A stretch of DNA of 64,000 bases, taken from contig NZ_CP073766.1 of the NCBI RefSeq assembly GCF_018255755.1, forward strand, positions 2,790,001-2,854,000, in the 5' to 3' direction. This DNA comes from Chitinophaga sp. HK235. Lineage in GTDB: Bacteria; Bacteroidota; Bacteroidia; Chitinophagales; Chitinophagaceae. Within the stretch, counting starts at the first letter, position 1, and every line of letters starts with the position of its first letter. Made by a program: the position numbers and the translations under genes. The notes beneath the pieces are model-generated. The model was not told the DNA's origin and did not search any database. It was given only the letters and a program-made list of their open reading frames with translations. Of the stretch, positions 42,503 to 52,169 are shown piece by piece.

Positions 42503-45283
42503 TTAATTTTTTGCAACGGCACCACCACCGGCTTTGTTAAAGTTCCAGGTGAGCGTTACCAGACCATAACGACCGATCGTGGAATAAGTGTTCTGGGTAA
42601 TAAAGTTACTGTTGACAGACCGACTGAAACCAATGTTCTGGTTAAGCATATCATTTACCGACACATTCACTTCCAATGCATCTTTTTTGCCAAACTTCTT
42701 GTTCACACTGGCATTCCAGATAAAGGCATTGTTATTACCGGTAAACACTGCTGTTTGCTGACGGATGTTGTAATTGATTTCAGAACGCAACTCAAACTTT
42801 AGTGGCAGGAATATATTGGCGGAATAACCGATGTGGCCACTCCAGTAATTGGTGCTGATACTACGTTGTACAGAAGATTTGCTGGTATTATAGGTAACAT
42901 CTGCTGCGAGAAATTGATCATACTTTTTTTCCTTACTGGTATATGCATTGAGTCCCAGCGTAGAATTCAGGCTGCGGGTGATGTTCAGCTGATGATCAAT
43001 GTAGTTGGCATTGCGGTAATAGTAACTCCGCAGATAATAACCAAGATTGATTTTACTCACCTTCCATCCCATGTTGAGGTTCATGCCGGCATTTTCATTA
43101 CCATCAATATTAACGATCTGTGTTAACCGTTTGCCTTTGGCATCGATGGTAGCCGACTCACCGAAAGCATTGCTGATAGTGCTATAGAACACACTCACCC
43201 ACAGGTTTCGGTCGGTTATTACCTGGTAGTCACTGTAGGCGATCCTGAAACTATTATTGAAAGAGGGCTTCAGACCGGGGTTACCGACACGCACGTCCTG
43301 ATCATCTTCATTGGAGCGCAATGGCTGCAACTGAAACATACTGGGCTGTTGCGTATTACCGTTATAGTTGAATGTAAAACGACGCCGCTGATGAAAAATG
43401 TATCTGAAGCTGGCAGAGGGAAACCAGTTCACAAAGTTCCGGTCATTTGTGGAGTGAAGGTACCGGTCTTCCTGACGATAGCTGGTGAGTCCAATATTGT
43501 TACCCACATTGATGCGCACCTTTTTACCGATGAAAACATAAGCCAGCCCTCCTTTATGTGTCAGCATGTTAAAAGTATAATTATTGCTGAACGCAGAATC
43601 CTGTAATTCATATTTGCCAGGAGTGCTCATATTAAAAGAGGTACGGTCCGACCGGCTGTTCGTGATGTTAACGCCATAGTTCACCACCAGACTGGACAAT
43701 TTCGATAAGGGCTCCGTATAGGTAACATTACCAATCACATTAAGGCTTTCACCGTTAAATACTTTCCGTTGATCGGTCAGATGGGTGGAGTCTATTGTAG
43801 CATTGTCGTAGTATGCTGTAAAAGAATACAGATATCCGTCACCGTTATTACGGGAATAGTTTTCAGACAGGTTAACAGAGATGGTACGTCCTTTCTTCTT
43901 CAGCTTCTTACGCCACAGCAGGTTACTGTTCAGCTCCCGGGTATCATCTGTTGTAGTGAGCCTGCGGCTGTTACGGTTCACCAGGGCACTGTCACCATCA
44001 AGGAACTCCGACTGGAAAATGCTGTTGCTTTTTTTATTGTTTAACCCTCCGTTGAAATCGAATTTGATGGACGAGGAAGAATCCAGCTGCACCTCATACC
44101 TACCGTCCATCCGGTGGCGAAGGAGATGATTGTTGAAATGTTCTTTCATGTTGCGGTAGCTGGAAGCATTGTTGGGTAACAGGTTTTTGGTGGCGGTGGT
44201 ATTATCTCCATCCATAAACAGCTGCATAAACTTATAATTGCCGTTGATGCTCTTATTATCCTGATCCCATTTATTGTTGTAGTGCAGGCCGCCGGTTTGT
44301 ACCAGCGGATATCCTTTACCGTCATATTTGCCATCCCACCCCACAAATTCCTCGTTGGCGCCACTGAAATAGATATCGCCTGAAGGATCTGCCACGGCAT
44401 TGTCGGCCATACTCTGTCCATATTTATCCTGTTCCTGCCAGGTGAGTCCCGTTTTGCCAGTATTGGACACGATACCATAGGCAGCCATCTTCATCTTCTT
44501 TTTAAACATATTGATCATGGCCTGGCTATCGTGAAATCCCTGCGGACCAGCACCGGCAGCCACTTTGCCGAAGTAGCCGTTTTTCTTGCCATCTTTCAGT
44601 TTCAGGTTCAGTGTTTTGGAGGTCTGACCATCATCCACACCGGTAAAAGCAGCCTGATCGCTTTTCTTATCGTACAGCTGTACTTTATCTACCATATCAG
44701 CACGGATGTTTTTGGTAACCAGTGTAGGGTCATCTCCAAAAAACTCTTCTCCATCTACCAATACTTTCTTGACGGTCTCACCCTGGGCAGTAATCTGGCC
44801 TTTATTATCCACCTGGATACCTGGCAGTTTCTTCAACAGCTCTTCCACAGTGGCATTGGCTTGTGTTTTATAGCTGTCTGCGTTAAACTCGGTGGTATCC
44901 CCTTTAATCTTGATGGCAGCCACTTTCTGCTGGATCACTACCTCCTGCAATAGTCTGGATCGGAGTGTCAGCATGATCTTGCCATAATCTACCACGCTGG
45001 TATCAGATAACGTTATCGGCTCTACGTAGTCAGCGAAAGCGGGATACGTGATCATGAGGAGATATTTGCCCGCCTTCAGGTTATCCAGTTTAAATTTACC
45101 CGACTCACTGGTACGGGTATACCGGTACAGGACAGAGTCCTTTGCATGAAGAAGGGCTACTACCGTGTTGGGGAGTTGGACGTGATTCAATGTGTCAGTC
45201 ACATGGCCGCCGACAGTTGCGTGCTGGGCCTTACACAGGCCGATAGCGGTCATACAAATAATGAATGCCAATAGTTTTTTCAT
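42503..45283 (-). CDS. Outer-membrane beta-barrel (TonB-receptor-like) protein
   Basis: The 926-residue protein has a signal peptide (LLAFIICMTAIGLCKAQ). A carboxypeptidase-regulatory-like domain comes first (VGGHVTDTLNHVQLPNTVV). A plug-like region follows (VEELLKKLPGIQVDNKGQIT, VLVDGEEFFGDD), then a long beta-barrel with many alternating strands. No TonB box was identified by eye. It is the usual partner of GLPGLI proteins. The substrate is unknown; loss or gain of such pairs is often linked to surface peptide or metal handling, but nothing here decides that. Confidence 0.92.
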   Translation of the reverse strand: MKKLLAFIICMTAIGLCKAQHATVGGHVTDTLNHVQLPNTVVALLHAKDSVLYRYTRTSESGKFKLDNLKAGKYLLMITYPAFADYVEPITLSDTSVVDYGKIMLTLRSRLLQEVVIQQKVAAIKIKGDTTEFNADSYKTQANATVEELLKKLPGIQVDNKGQITAQGETVKKVLVDGEEFFGDDPTLVTKNIRADMVDKVQLYDKKSDQAAFTGVDDGQTSKTLNLKLKDGKKNGYFGKVAAGAGPQGFHDSQAMINMFKKKMKMAAYGIVSNTGKTGLTWQEQDKYGQSMADNAVADPSGDIYFSGANEEFVGWDGKYDGKGYPLVQTGGLHYNNKWDQDNKSINGNYKFMQLFMDGDNTTATKNLLPNNASSYRNMKEHFNNHLLRHRMDGRYEVQLDSSSSIKFDFNGGLNNKKSNSIFQSEFLDGDSALVNRNSRRLTTTDDTRELNSNLLWRKKLKKKGRTISVNLSENYSRNNGDGYLYSFTAYYDNATIDSTHLTDQRKVFNGESLNVIGNVTYTEPLSKLSSLVVNYGVNITNSRSDRTSFNMSTPGKYELQDSAFSNNYTFNMLTHKGGLAYVFIGKKVRINVGNNIGLTSYRQEDRYLHSTNDRNFVNWFPSASFRYIFHQRRRFTFNYNGNTQQPSMFQLQPLRSNEDDQDVRVGNPGLKPSFNNSFRIAYSDYQVITDRNLWVSVFYSTISNAFGESATIDAKGKRLTQIVNIDGNENAGMNLNMGWKVSKINLGYYLRSYYYRNANYIDHQLNITRSLNSTLGLNAYTSKEKKYDQFLAADVTYNTSKSSVQRSISTNYWSGHIGYSANIFLPLKFELRSEINYNIRQQTAVFTGNNNAFIWNASVNKKFGKKDALEVNVSVNDMLNQNIGFSRSVNSNFITQNTYSTIGRYGLVTLTWNFNKAGGGAVAKN

Positions 45284-45401
45284 CGTGGGCTGCTACGGGT
45301 TTGGTACTAGATGCTAGGGCAGCCAAATTCCACAATAAAAATGGAAAATAATATATGCCATCTGATAAACATCTGTTAAATACAAAGCCTATTTATCTTG
45401 T

Positions 45402-45608
45402 CCCAGGGCTAAAGCCCTGGGCTATATTGGTGGGGGTTAGCACGGGGGCTTTTAGCAGGCAAAGGGTATTTATTAGCTTGTAGTTATGGCTGGAAGAATA
45501 CCCTGAGATAAAATCTAATCCAGTCCATTACTTTAACTTAAACCCCCTGTGTTAATAAAAGCCTCCGTGCTAACCCCCACCAATATAGCCCAGGACTTTA
45601 GTCCTGGG
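45402..45608. repeat. REP-like inverted repeat pair (BIME-like), 207 bp
   Basis: Two 53-bp arms (45402-45454 and 45556-45608) are near-perfect inverted copies of each other. Each begins with an internal palindrome (CCCAGGGCTAAAGCCCTGGG on the left, CCCAGGACTTTAGTCCTGGG on the right). The inner part is CTATATTGGTGGGGGTTAGC. Changes in the palindromes are compensated on both sides of the stem. The right arm ends 20 bp before the dehydratase start codon. A single palindrome of the same type is at 40251. Confidence 0.88.
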
Positions 45609-45628
45609 AAATTTGTATATTAAGCATC

Positions 45629-47344
45629 ATGGAGCAACAAATATTAAGAAGCAGCCAATGGTTTGCCCGGGAAGGCAAAGATGGTTTTATATATCGCGCA
45701 TGGTTGAAGAAACAGGGTATTCCGGCCCACGAGCTGGAAGGGAAACCTATAATTGGCATCTGTAATACCTGGTCTGAACTAACGCCCTGTAACTCCCATT
45801 TCAGGGAGCTGGCGGAATCAGTAAAACGGGGTGTTATAGAGGCGGGTGGTTATCCGCTGGAGTTTCCGGTGATGTCGCTGGGGGAGACGCTGATCAAGCC
45901 TACTGCGATGCTGTATCGCAACCTGGTGAGCATGGATGTGGAGGAATCCGTACGGGCCAACCCGTTAGACGGGGTGGTTTTGCTTTGTGGTTGTGATAAG
46001 ACTACGCCTGCGCTGGTGATGGGAGCCTGTAGTGTCAATCTGCCTACGATAGTGGTGTCAGGGGGTGCGATGCTAACGGGCAGGCATATGGGAAGAAGTA
46101 TTGGTACCAGTGATATATGGCGGTTCAGCGAAGAATTGCGTTCCGGGAAGATGACCAGCGAGGAACTGGCAATGGCGGAGGCAGGCATGTGCAGAAGCGA
46201 CGGGCACTGTGCCGTAATGGGCACTGCGTCCACTATGGCTTGTATGGTGGAGGCGCTGGGGCTGTCGCTGCCACAAAACGCAGCCATTCCGGCACCGGAT
46301 GCGGCCCGCAAAGTACTGGCGCATCTGTCGGGCATGGAGATCGTGAAGATGGTACGGACCAATCGGCGACCGTCAGATATCCTTACCAGTGAGGCTTTTG
46401 AAAATGCTATTATGGTTAACGCCGCCATCGGTGGATCAACCAATTTTGTAGTGCATTTGCTGGCTATAGCCGGACGTATAGGCGTTGATGTGACCCTGGA
46501 AGATATTGACCGTTGGTCCGCCAACATTCCCCTGCTGGCCAATCTCCAGCCGTCGGGACTGTATTTTATGGAAGACATGTATTATGCCGGCGGACTGCCG
46601 GCGGTGATGAATGCCCTGCTTCCTCATCTACACAAAGACTGTCTGACCGCTAATGGCAACACTATTGGTGACAACTACCGCCATGCAGTGAGCTATAATA
46701 AAGAGGTCATCACCTCTCTCGATACACCCTTCAACAATGTATCCGGTATTGTGGTCCTGAAAGGTAATATCTGCGAGCAGGGCGCAGTACTCAAGCCATC
46801 AGCGGCCACTCCTCGGCTGATGCAGCATACCGGCAGAGCGGTGGTCTTTGAAGATATAGACGACTACAAACGCCGCATCGATGACCCTCAGCTGGAAGTA
46901 GATGAAAACAGTGTGCTGGCGCTGAAAAACGTAGGCCCCAAAGGATATCCGGGCATGCCGGAGGTAGGCAATATGGGTCTGCCAGCCAAACTGCTGGCCA
47001 AAGGGGTTACCGATATGGTCAGGATCTCAGACGGCCGTATGAGCGGCACCGGCTTTGGCACGGTAGTGCTGCATGTATCTCCGGAAGCCGCAGCCGGCGG
47101 TACATTGGCCATTCTGCAGGATGGTGATATGATCACGCTCGACGTAGCCGGACGGACACTCAACGCGGCTATTTCTCCTGAAGAAATCGCCAGAAGAAAA
47201 GCAACCTGGCAACCGGCCTATCCGGTAGTACAGCGGGGTTATGTACAGCTCTATCAGCAACATGTGGAACAGGCCCACCTGGGCGCCGACCTTGATTTTC
47301 TGAAAGGAAGTTCCGGTAGCGATGTGGCCCGGGATTCTCACTAA
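45629..47344 (+). CDS. IlvD/Edd-family sugar-acid dehydratase
   Basis: The 571-residue enzyme has the conserved iron-sulfur cysteines: GICNTWSELTPCN, LLCGCDKTTPA and GMCRSDGHCAVMGTASTM. The C-terminal swivel domain includes GPKGYPGMPEVGNM and ISDGRMSGTGFGTVV. The length and motifs fit the group that dehydrates sugar acids such as arabonate or xylonate, rather than the amino-acid pathway enzyme, because the next gene is an SDR and no branched-chain genes are near. The two would oxidise a sugar and dehydrate the resulting acid. The exact sugar is not predictable from sequence. Confidence 0.9.
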   Translation: MEQQILRSSQWFAREGKDGFIYRAWLKKQGIPAHELEGKPIIGICNTWSELTPCNSHFRELAESVKRGVIEAGGYPLEFPVMSLGETLIKPTAMLYRNLVSMDVEESVRANPLDGVVLLCGCDKTTPALVMGACSVNLPTIVVSGGAMLTGRHMGRSIGTSDIWRFSEELRSGKMTSEELAMAEAGMCRSDGHCAVMGTASTMACMVEALGLSLPQNAAIPAPDAARKVLAHLSGMEIVKMVRTNRRPSDILTSEAFENAIMVNAAIGGSTNFVVHLLAIAGRIGVDVTLEDIDRWSANIPLLANLQPSGLYFMEDMYYAGGLPAVMNALLPHLHKDCLTANGNTIGDNYRHAVSYNKEVITSLDTPFNNVSGIVVLKGNICEQGAVLKPSAATPRLMQHTGRAVVFEDIDDYKRRIDDPQLEVDENSVLALKNVGPKGYPGMPEVGNMGLPAKLLAKGVTDMVRISDGRMSGTGFGTVVLHVSPEAAAGGTLAILQDGDMITLDVAGRTLNAAISPEEIARRKATWQPAYPVVQRGYVQLYQQHVEQAHLGADLDFLKGSSGSDVARDSH

Positions 47345-47359
47345 ATAAATATTCCCGTT

Positions 47360-48115
47360 ATGAAAACAGCACAAAAAGTGGCCATCGTGACCGGCGCAGG
47401 CCAGGGTATTGGATTTGAAATATGCCGTCAACTGGCAGCAGCCGGCACTGCAGTCATTTTAAATGATATGGATGCCACACTTGCTCAACAGGCCGCGCAG
47501 ACTATTACGGTTGAAAATGGCCAGTGCACTGCCTTACCCGGCGATGCCAGCGACTTCCTGTTTATACAGCAAATGGTAAACACCGCCGTTACACAATACG
47601 GCCGCCTTGATATTGTTATCGCCAATGCCGGCATCACACTATTCGGCGACTTCTTCACCTATACACCGGAAGCCTTCAACCGCGTGATGCAGGTGAACCT
47701 GGCAGGCACCTTTTTCCTGGCACAGGCAGCCGCCAACCAAATGAAAAAACAACAACAGGGTGGCGCTATACTTTTCACCTCCTCTGTAACCGGCCACCAG
47801 GCACATAAAGACCTTGCTGCCTATGGTATGAGCAAGGCAGCCATTGAAATGCTTGCTAAAAACCTGGTGATTGAATTGTCGCCCTTTAAGATCACTGTCA
47901 ATACGATTGCACCGGGGGCCACGCTCACAGAACGGACCTTATCCGAACCTGGCTATGCCGATACCTGGTCGAGGCTGACACCGATGGGCAGACCCGCCTA
48001 TACAGCCGATATAGCCCAGGCTGCGCTGTTCCTCGTTTCTGACCAGGCCAGGCATATTACCGGTCAAAGCCTCGTGATCGATGGCGGCTGGACCAGCACC
48101 AGTCCGCAACCCTAA
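47360..48115 (+). CDS. SDR-family NAD(P)-dependent oxidoreductase
   Basis: The 251-residue short-chain dehydrogenase has the cofactor motif VTGAGQGIGFEI, an NAD-preferring acidic residue in LNDMD, NAGITLFGD, the catalytic Ser in FTSSVTGHQ, and the Tyr-x3-Lys in AAYGMSKAAIE. The C-terminal VIDGGWTS is standard. It starts 15 bp after the dehydratase gene and is very likely part of the same sugar-acid pathway. It ends 7 bp before the converging SNF2 gene. Confidence 0.93.
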   Translation: MKTAQKVAIVTGAGQGIGFEICRQLAAAGTAVILNDMDATLAQQAAQTITVENGQCTALPGDASDFLFIQQMVNTAVTQYGRLDIVIANAGITLFGDFFTYTPEAFNRVMQVNLAGTFFLAQAAANQMKKQQQGGAILFTSSVTGHQAHKDLAAYGMSKAAIEMLAKNLVIELSPFKITVNTIAPGATLTERTLSEPGYADTWSRLTPMGRPAYTADIAQAALFLVSDQARHITGQSLVIDGGWTSTSPQP

Positions 48116-48122
48116 GCAGGCA

Positions 48123-51100
48123 TCAGTATCCTACCGCAATCAGGTCCATCAGCTCTTCCGCAGAAAGGCGGCCAGACTGATCGCTGCCTTCCAGCAGCCG
48201 GTCGGCCAGATCACGTTTGTTATGATGCAGGGCGATGATTTTTTCTTCGATAGTTTGCCGGGCAACCAGGCGGTAGATGGTAACAGGTCTTGTTTGCCCG
48301 ATACGATGTGCACGGTCAGAGGCCTGTTCTTCAATGGCAGGATTCCACCAGGGGTCCATATGAACCACATAATCGGCTGCGGTGAGGTTAAGCCCTACCC
48401 CACCGGCTTTCAGGCTGATCAGGAACAGCTGCCCTTTGCCTGCCTGAAAATCCTTTACACGCTGTTCACGCTGTGATATCGGCGTGGAGCCATCCAGATA
48501 CAGGTAGGTGATCCCTTCCCTGTCCAGTGCAGCTTTTACCAGCTCCAGGTGACGTACAAACTGACTGAACACCAGTGCCCGGTGGTTATTGGACACCAGC
48601 TCCTGTACAATGTCCATAAAAGCATTGAGCTTGGAAGAGATAATATTGCTCTCTCCATCTACCAGCTGAGGATGACAGGCTGCCATACGCAGCCGGCTGA
48701 TTTCCGCCAATGCTTTCATCTGCCGGCGTCCCAGATTATCTTCAGGTATCTTCAGCGCCTCTACAGCTTTACGGCGTAAGGCTTCGTAAAAAGACATCTC
48801 TTCATAGGAAAGATCCACCAACCGGGTGATTTCCGTTTTGGAAGGCAGTTCGTCCAGCACAGCTGTTTTAGTACGACGCAGCATAAACGGCGCCAGTAAT
48901 CTTCTGAGATGCTGTTTTACAGTGCTCTCCGGATTACGCGCGCTGGGGAATACAAACTGTTCGTTGAAATGGTCCAGTGTTCCAAGCAGGCCCGGGTTGA
49001 GGAAGTTAAAGAGGTTCCATATTTCACCCATATGATTTTGTATAGGCGTTCCCGTTAGCATCAGTCTGAAACCCGCCTGCAGGGCCATGGCAGCCTTAGA
49101 GGTTTTGGTCTGGTAGTTTTTGATGGTATGTGCTTCATCCAGTACAGCCGTGGTCCACTGGTCAGCGGCGAATAGCTTGGCTTCTGCCTGTAAAATACCA
49201 TAAGTGGTGATCACCACATCAAAGGCGCCTGCACTTTTGATCAGGGCTGCACGTTTACCGGTAGGTAGTTGTATAATATTGAGTGAGGGGGCAAAACGGT
49301 TGATTTCACTGATCCAGTTGGGCAATACCGATGCGGGGCAGACCACCAGCGCAGGCCCTTCTGCAGCTCTGTGCAACAATAACGCGATAGCCTGTACGGT
49401 TTTTCCAAGTCCCATATCATCAGCGAGGCAGGCTCCAGCACCCCAGGCTGCCAGGTGGGCCATCCAGCGGAAGCCCTCTTCCTGATACGGGCGTAAGGTG
49501 GTTTGTAAGGTGACGGGTACTGCAGGATTTAATTCCATAGCCATATCACGTTTACGGATAAACGCGTTCCAGGCGGCGTCTACTTCCATTCTGCCGACCT
49601 CACCCAGCCAATCGTCCAGCATGGAGGCTGCATAGCGGGGGATACCCAGTCCTTTCGGGTCCTGAATGGCGAAACTGGCAAGTTCGTTTAGGCGTTTACG
49701 TAAGTCAGCCGTCAGGGCGATGAACTCACCGTTATGTAATGCGAGAAAACGTTTTTTCACGATACGCCGGGTATCCAGCAGTTCGCGGAAAGTAAGTACC
49801 AGGTTTTCATCCACCCTTATTTCTCCATCACAGAGGAACCAATGTCCTTTTTCTTTCAGGGAGATGGCCACATGGGAGAAGTTGACTTCTTCCTTGACCT
49901 TATACCGTTCTCCCTCCGGCCATTCCGCCCTTACCAGGTCAGGGTAGCTGCGGATCAGGTCCAGCAGCTCCAGACAGTCTACCGGGTCTTCAAAAACAAG
50001 TGTGTCGGCCAGCAGCTCCTGTGGTACAATCTGCTGTATCATTTCCGAGAGCCGGGCCTCATTGTTCTTTTCCAGCTCCAGATCACGGGTTGCCTGCCAG
50101 CGTTCACCGTTGCTCACACCGATAATATGAGCAGCGCCTGCACCAGGCTTGCAATAAGGTGGATCCATGGTAAAGGGCTTTACAAACAGGGCCGCCTTCA
50201 GGCCGGTCCCCAGCGGAAGCAGCTGTATCACTATGCGGGGGTCACCTTCTTTCTTGCGGATGTTAACAGCGCCGTCTCCCAGGTCGGAATGAATAGTGAG
50301 ATGAGCTCCGATACTTTTCAGTACCTGCATCAGTTTGTCGCGGCCTTCTGCCGGCACCACCGGCACCTGCGACAGTGTTTGCAATACCCGTCGCTGCTGC
50401 GGTGTAAGCCGTATGATTTTTAAGCGTGTAGGTGTCTCTCTCACAAAAACTATATCACTGATATAATCTTCCACATTGGCGCTAAACGTATATCCCTTAC
50501 CGTTATTACTAACGGTTAGTTCCGGCCCGCCTTTCAGAATCTCTACCGGGACAGCGGGATTATCTTCCAGAAAAATATAAGGATGACCTGCAATTTCTTC
50601 CCATACAGTATTATCAAAAGAAAAAGCTTCACCGTCGTGATTGTAATAATGGTCTTTCTGTACCGCAGAGCCGATACGACGGTCCTGGTCCGTCATTGCT
50701 TCCGCCCTCCCTTCTTTCAGTTTTCTCAATGATACCTGACGGCCGCTACTCCAGGTACCATCACCGGAAGCGGTTTGTAATACAGGTTGCAGCTTATAGT
50801 GATCGAAGTCTACAAGATAGATCAATCGTTGGGAGGGTGCGACTTTCGCTTTTGCTCCGGGATCATCCGGCGTAAGCAATGTATTGAGCAAACGTTCCCA
50901 GTCAGCCGTATGCCGCACCAATGACAGCGCAGGTGCATAACGCACAGCAGCGGCAGCGGCTGTAAACGCAGGCCCATAACCCGCATAACCGGCATCCCTG
51001 AATAAATACAGGTATTCATACGTGAGCAAACGGTAATGTCTTTCCATGCCCTGTCGCAACAGCACATCGGCATTCACCCGGAAGGTGATCAGCAGCTTGC

Positions 51101-52148
51101 TACGTGGATGCAGCAATTGCAGCGTGATAACGGACAGGTAGCTCAACAGTGGCTGATCATTACGTTCCATCAGTACCAGCAACAGGTTGTCGGCCTTTTC
51201 CTTTTTGCCGGCGTGCAGATACAACAGGCATATGGCAGGTGTTACTGCCGGAAAAAGTTTTCTTTCGTAAGCCGTGAGGATTTTAGTGATGAAGGGGTTG
51301 CTTTTCTCTCCTGGCAATAATATCAGCGTGAGCGCATAATAGAAAGCAAACAGGGGAGACACTGGCAGCGTGTTCTTTTTATCGTACTGCCGTTGACGTT
51401 TGATTCCTTTTTCGAAGATAGTCAGTGCTTCCGCCGGGCTTCCCTTGTAAAGCGCTACGACAGCCTTTCCAAAGAGATCGTCAGCAGTAATGTCTCCGAA
51501 GGGTGTATGCAGATCGCCCTGCAGCAGCTGTAATTCCGGAAAACGGTATGACTGTCTTTGTTCAAAAGCCTGCAGCTCCTCCATAGGCGGTAGCTGTAGC
51601 AGGTTATACTTCACTGCAAAGGCAAAGATGCTGTCCATGGAAGCTTCGCTGAAAAGCTGCAGCAATCCTTCATAAGCAGGGAAAAAGAGCAGATAGGACA
51701 ACCATGGCTGATATTCAGACAGCTCCAGTTCCATCCTTCTGATAGGTGGCGACAGCAGATAACGATCGCCTGTGAAATAAGCAGTGAGCAATTGTTGTAA
51801 ATCCTGCAGCCTGGCATTGAGCGAATAAAACGCGTGCAACGCGCGGCGGGAGCGGTCCAGCACAGTCTGATATTCCGGGCGTATGATATTGGAAGGGAAC
51901 AGGCCGAAGTTCAGCGCTGAGGCCAGGCTGAAATGACCGTTGATGTTCAACTGTAACAGTTCCTGTTCCCGGAGTTCCTGTATAACCTCTTCCAGCCGCG
52001 GCCGCGTCATGGGCGCTACCAGCTGAATGGCATCATACAATGCATGTTTGTCTAACGGATATATATATATGGAGAGCACATCCATCACCAGCCGCACATC
52101 GTCCTGCTGTAATTGATACCGCTGCAAGTACCAGGCTTCATTAATCAT
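48123..52148 (-). CDS. Large SNF2-family helicase-like ATPase
   Basis: The protein has 1341 residues. The C-terminal third is a complete SNF2 ATPase: Walker A DDMGLGKTVQAIALLL (about residue 910), LDEAHTIKN, LTGTPIQN, FMLRRTKTAVLDELPSK, YLDGSTPISQREQRVKDF and SDRAHRIGQTRPVTIYRL. The first 840 residues have no recognised domain; they are helical at first (TPR-like repeats with Leu and Tyr) and more mixed later. This large N-terminal extension is typical of bacterial SNF2 proteins related to HepA/RapA or of defence-linked helicases. The target, nucleic acid or protein, is not known. It stands alone on its strand. Confidence 0.88.
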   Translation of the reverse strand: MINEAWYLQRYQLQQDDVRLVMDVLSIYIYPLDKHALYDAIQLVAPMTRPRLEEVIQELREQELLQLNINGHFSLASALNFGLFPSNIIRPEYQTVLDRSRRALHAFYSLNARLQDLQQLLTAYFTGDRYLLSPPIRRMELELSEYQPWLSYLLFFPAYEGLLQLFSEASMDSIFAFAVKYNLLQLPPMEELQAFEQRQSYRFPELQLLQGDLHTPFGDITADDLFGKAVVALYKGSPAEALTIFEKGIKRQRQYDKKNTLPVSPLFAFYYALTLILLPGEKSNPFITKILTAYERKLFPAVTPAICLLYLHAGKKEKADNLLLVLMERNDQPLLSYLSVITLQLLHPRSKLLITFRVNADVLLRQGMERHYRLLTYEYLYLFRDAGYAGYGPAFTAAAAAVRYAPALSLVRHTADWERLLNTLLTPDDPGAKAKVAPSQRLIYLVDFDHYKLQPVLQTASGDGTWSSGRQVSLRKLKEGRAEAMTDQDRRIGSAVQKDHYYNHDGEAFSFDNTVWEEIAGHPYIFLEDNPAVPVEILKGGPELTVSNNGKGYTFSANVEDYISDIVFVRETPTRLKIIRLTPQQRRVLQTLSQVPVVPAEGRDKLMQVLKSIGAHLTIHSDLGDGAVNIRKKEGDPRIVIQLLPLGTGLKAALFVKPFTMDPPYCKPGAGAAHIIGVSNGERWQATRDLELEKNNEARLSEMIQQIVPQELLADTLVFEDPVDCLELLDLIRSYPDLVRAEWPEGERYKVKEEVNFSHVAISLKEKGHWFLCDGEIRVDENLVLTFRELLDTRRIVKKRFLALHNGEFIALTADLRKRLNELASFAIQDPKGLGIPRYAASMLDDWLGEVGRMEVDAAWNAFIRKRDMAMELNPAVPVTLQTTLRPYQEEGFRWMAHLAAWGAGACLADDMGLGKTVQAIALLLHRAAEGPALVVCPASVLPNWISEINRFAPSLNIIQLPTGKRAALIKSAGAFDVVITTYGILQAEAKLFAADQWTTAVLDEAHTIKNYQTKTSKAAMALQAGFRLMLTGTPIQNHMGEIWNLFNFLNPGLLGTLDHFNEQFVFPSARNPESTVKQHLRRLLAPFMLRRTKTAVLDELPSKTEITRLVDLSYEEMSFYEALRRKAVEALKIPEDNLGRRQMKALAEISRLRMAACHPQLVDGESNIISSKLNAFMDIVQELVSNNHRALVFSQFVRHLELVKAALDREGITYLYLDGSTPISQREQRVKDFQAGKGQLFLISLKAGGVGLNLTAADYVVHMDPWWNPAIEEQASDRAHRIGQTRPVTIYRLVARQTIEEKIIALHHNKRDLADRLLEGSDQSGRLSAEELMDLIAVGY

Positions 52149-52169
52149 AGCACCAAAAATAGTGCGTTT

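Noticed and set aside
45629..47344. Dehydratase considered as branched-chain amino-acid IlvD
   Set aside because: The neighbouring gene is an SDR, no ilv or leu genes are near, and the motifs equally fit the sugar-acid group; only the broader IlvD/Edd call is kept.
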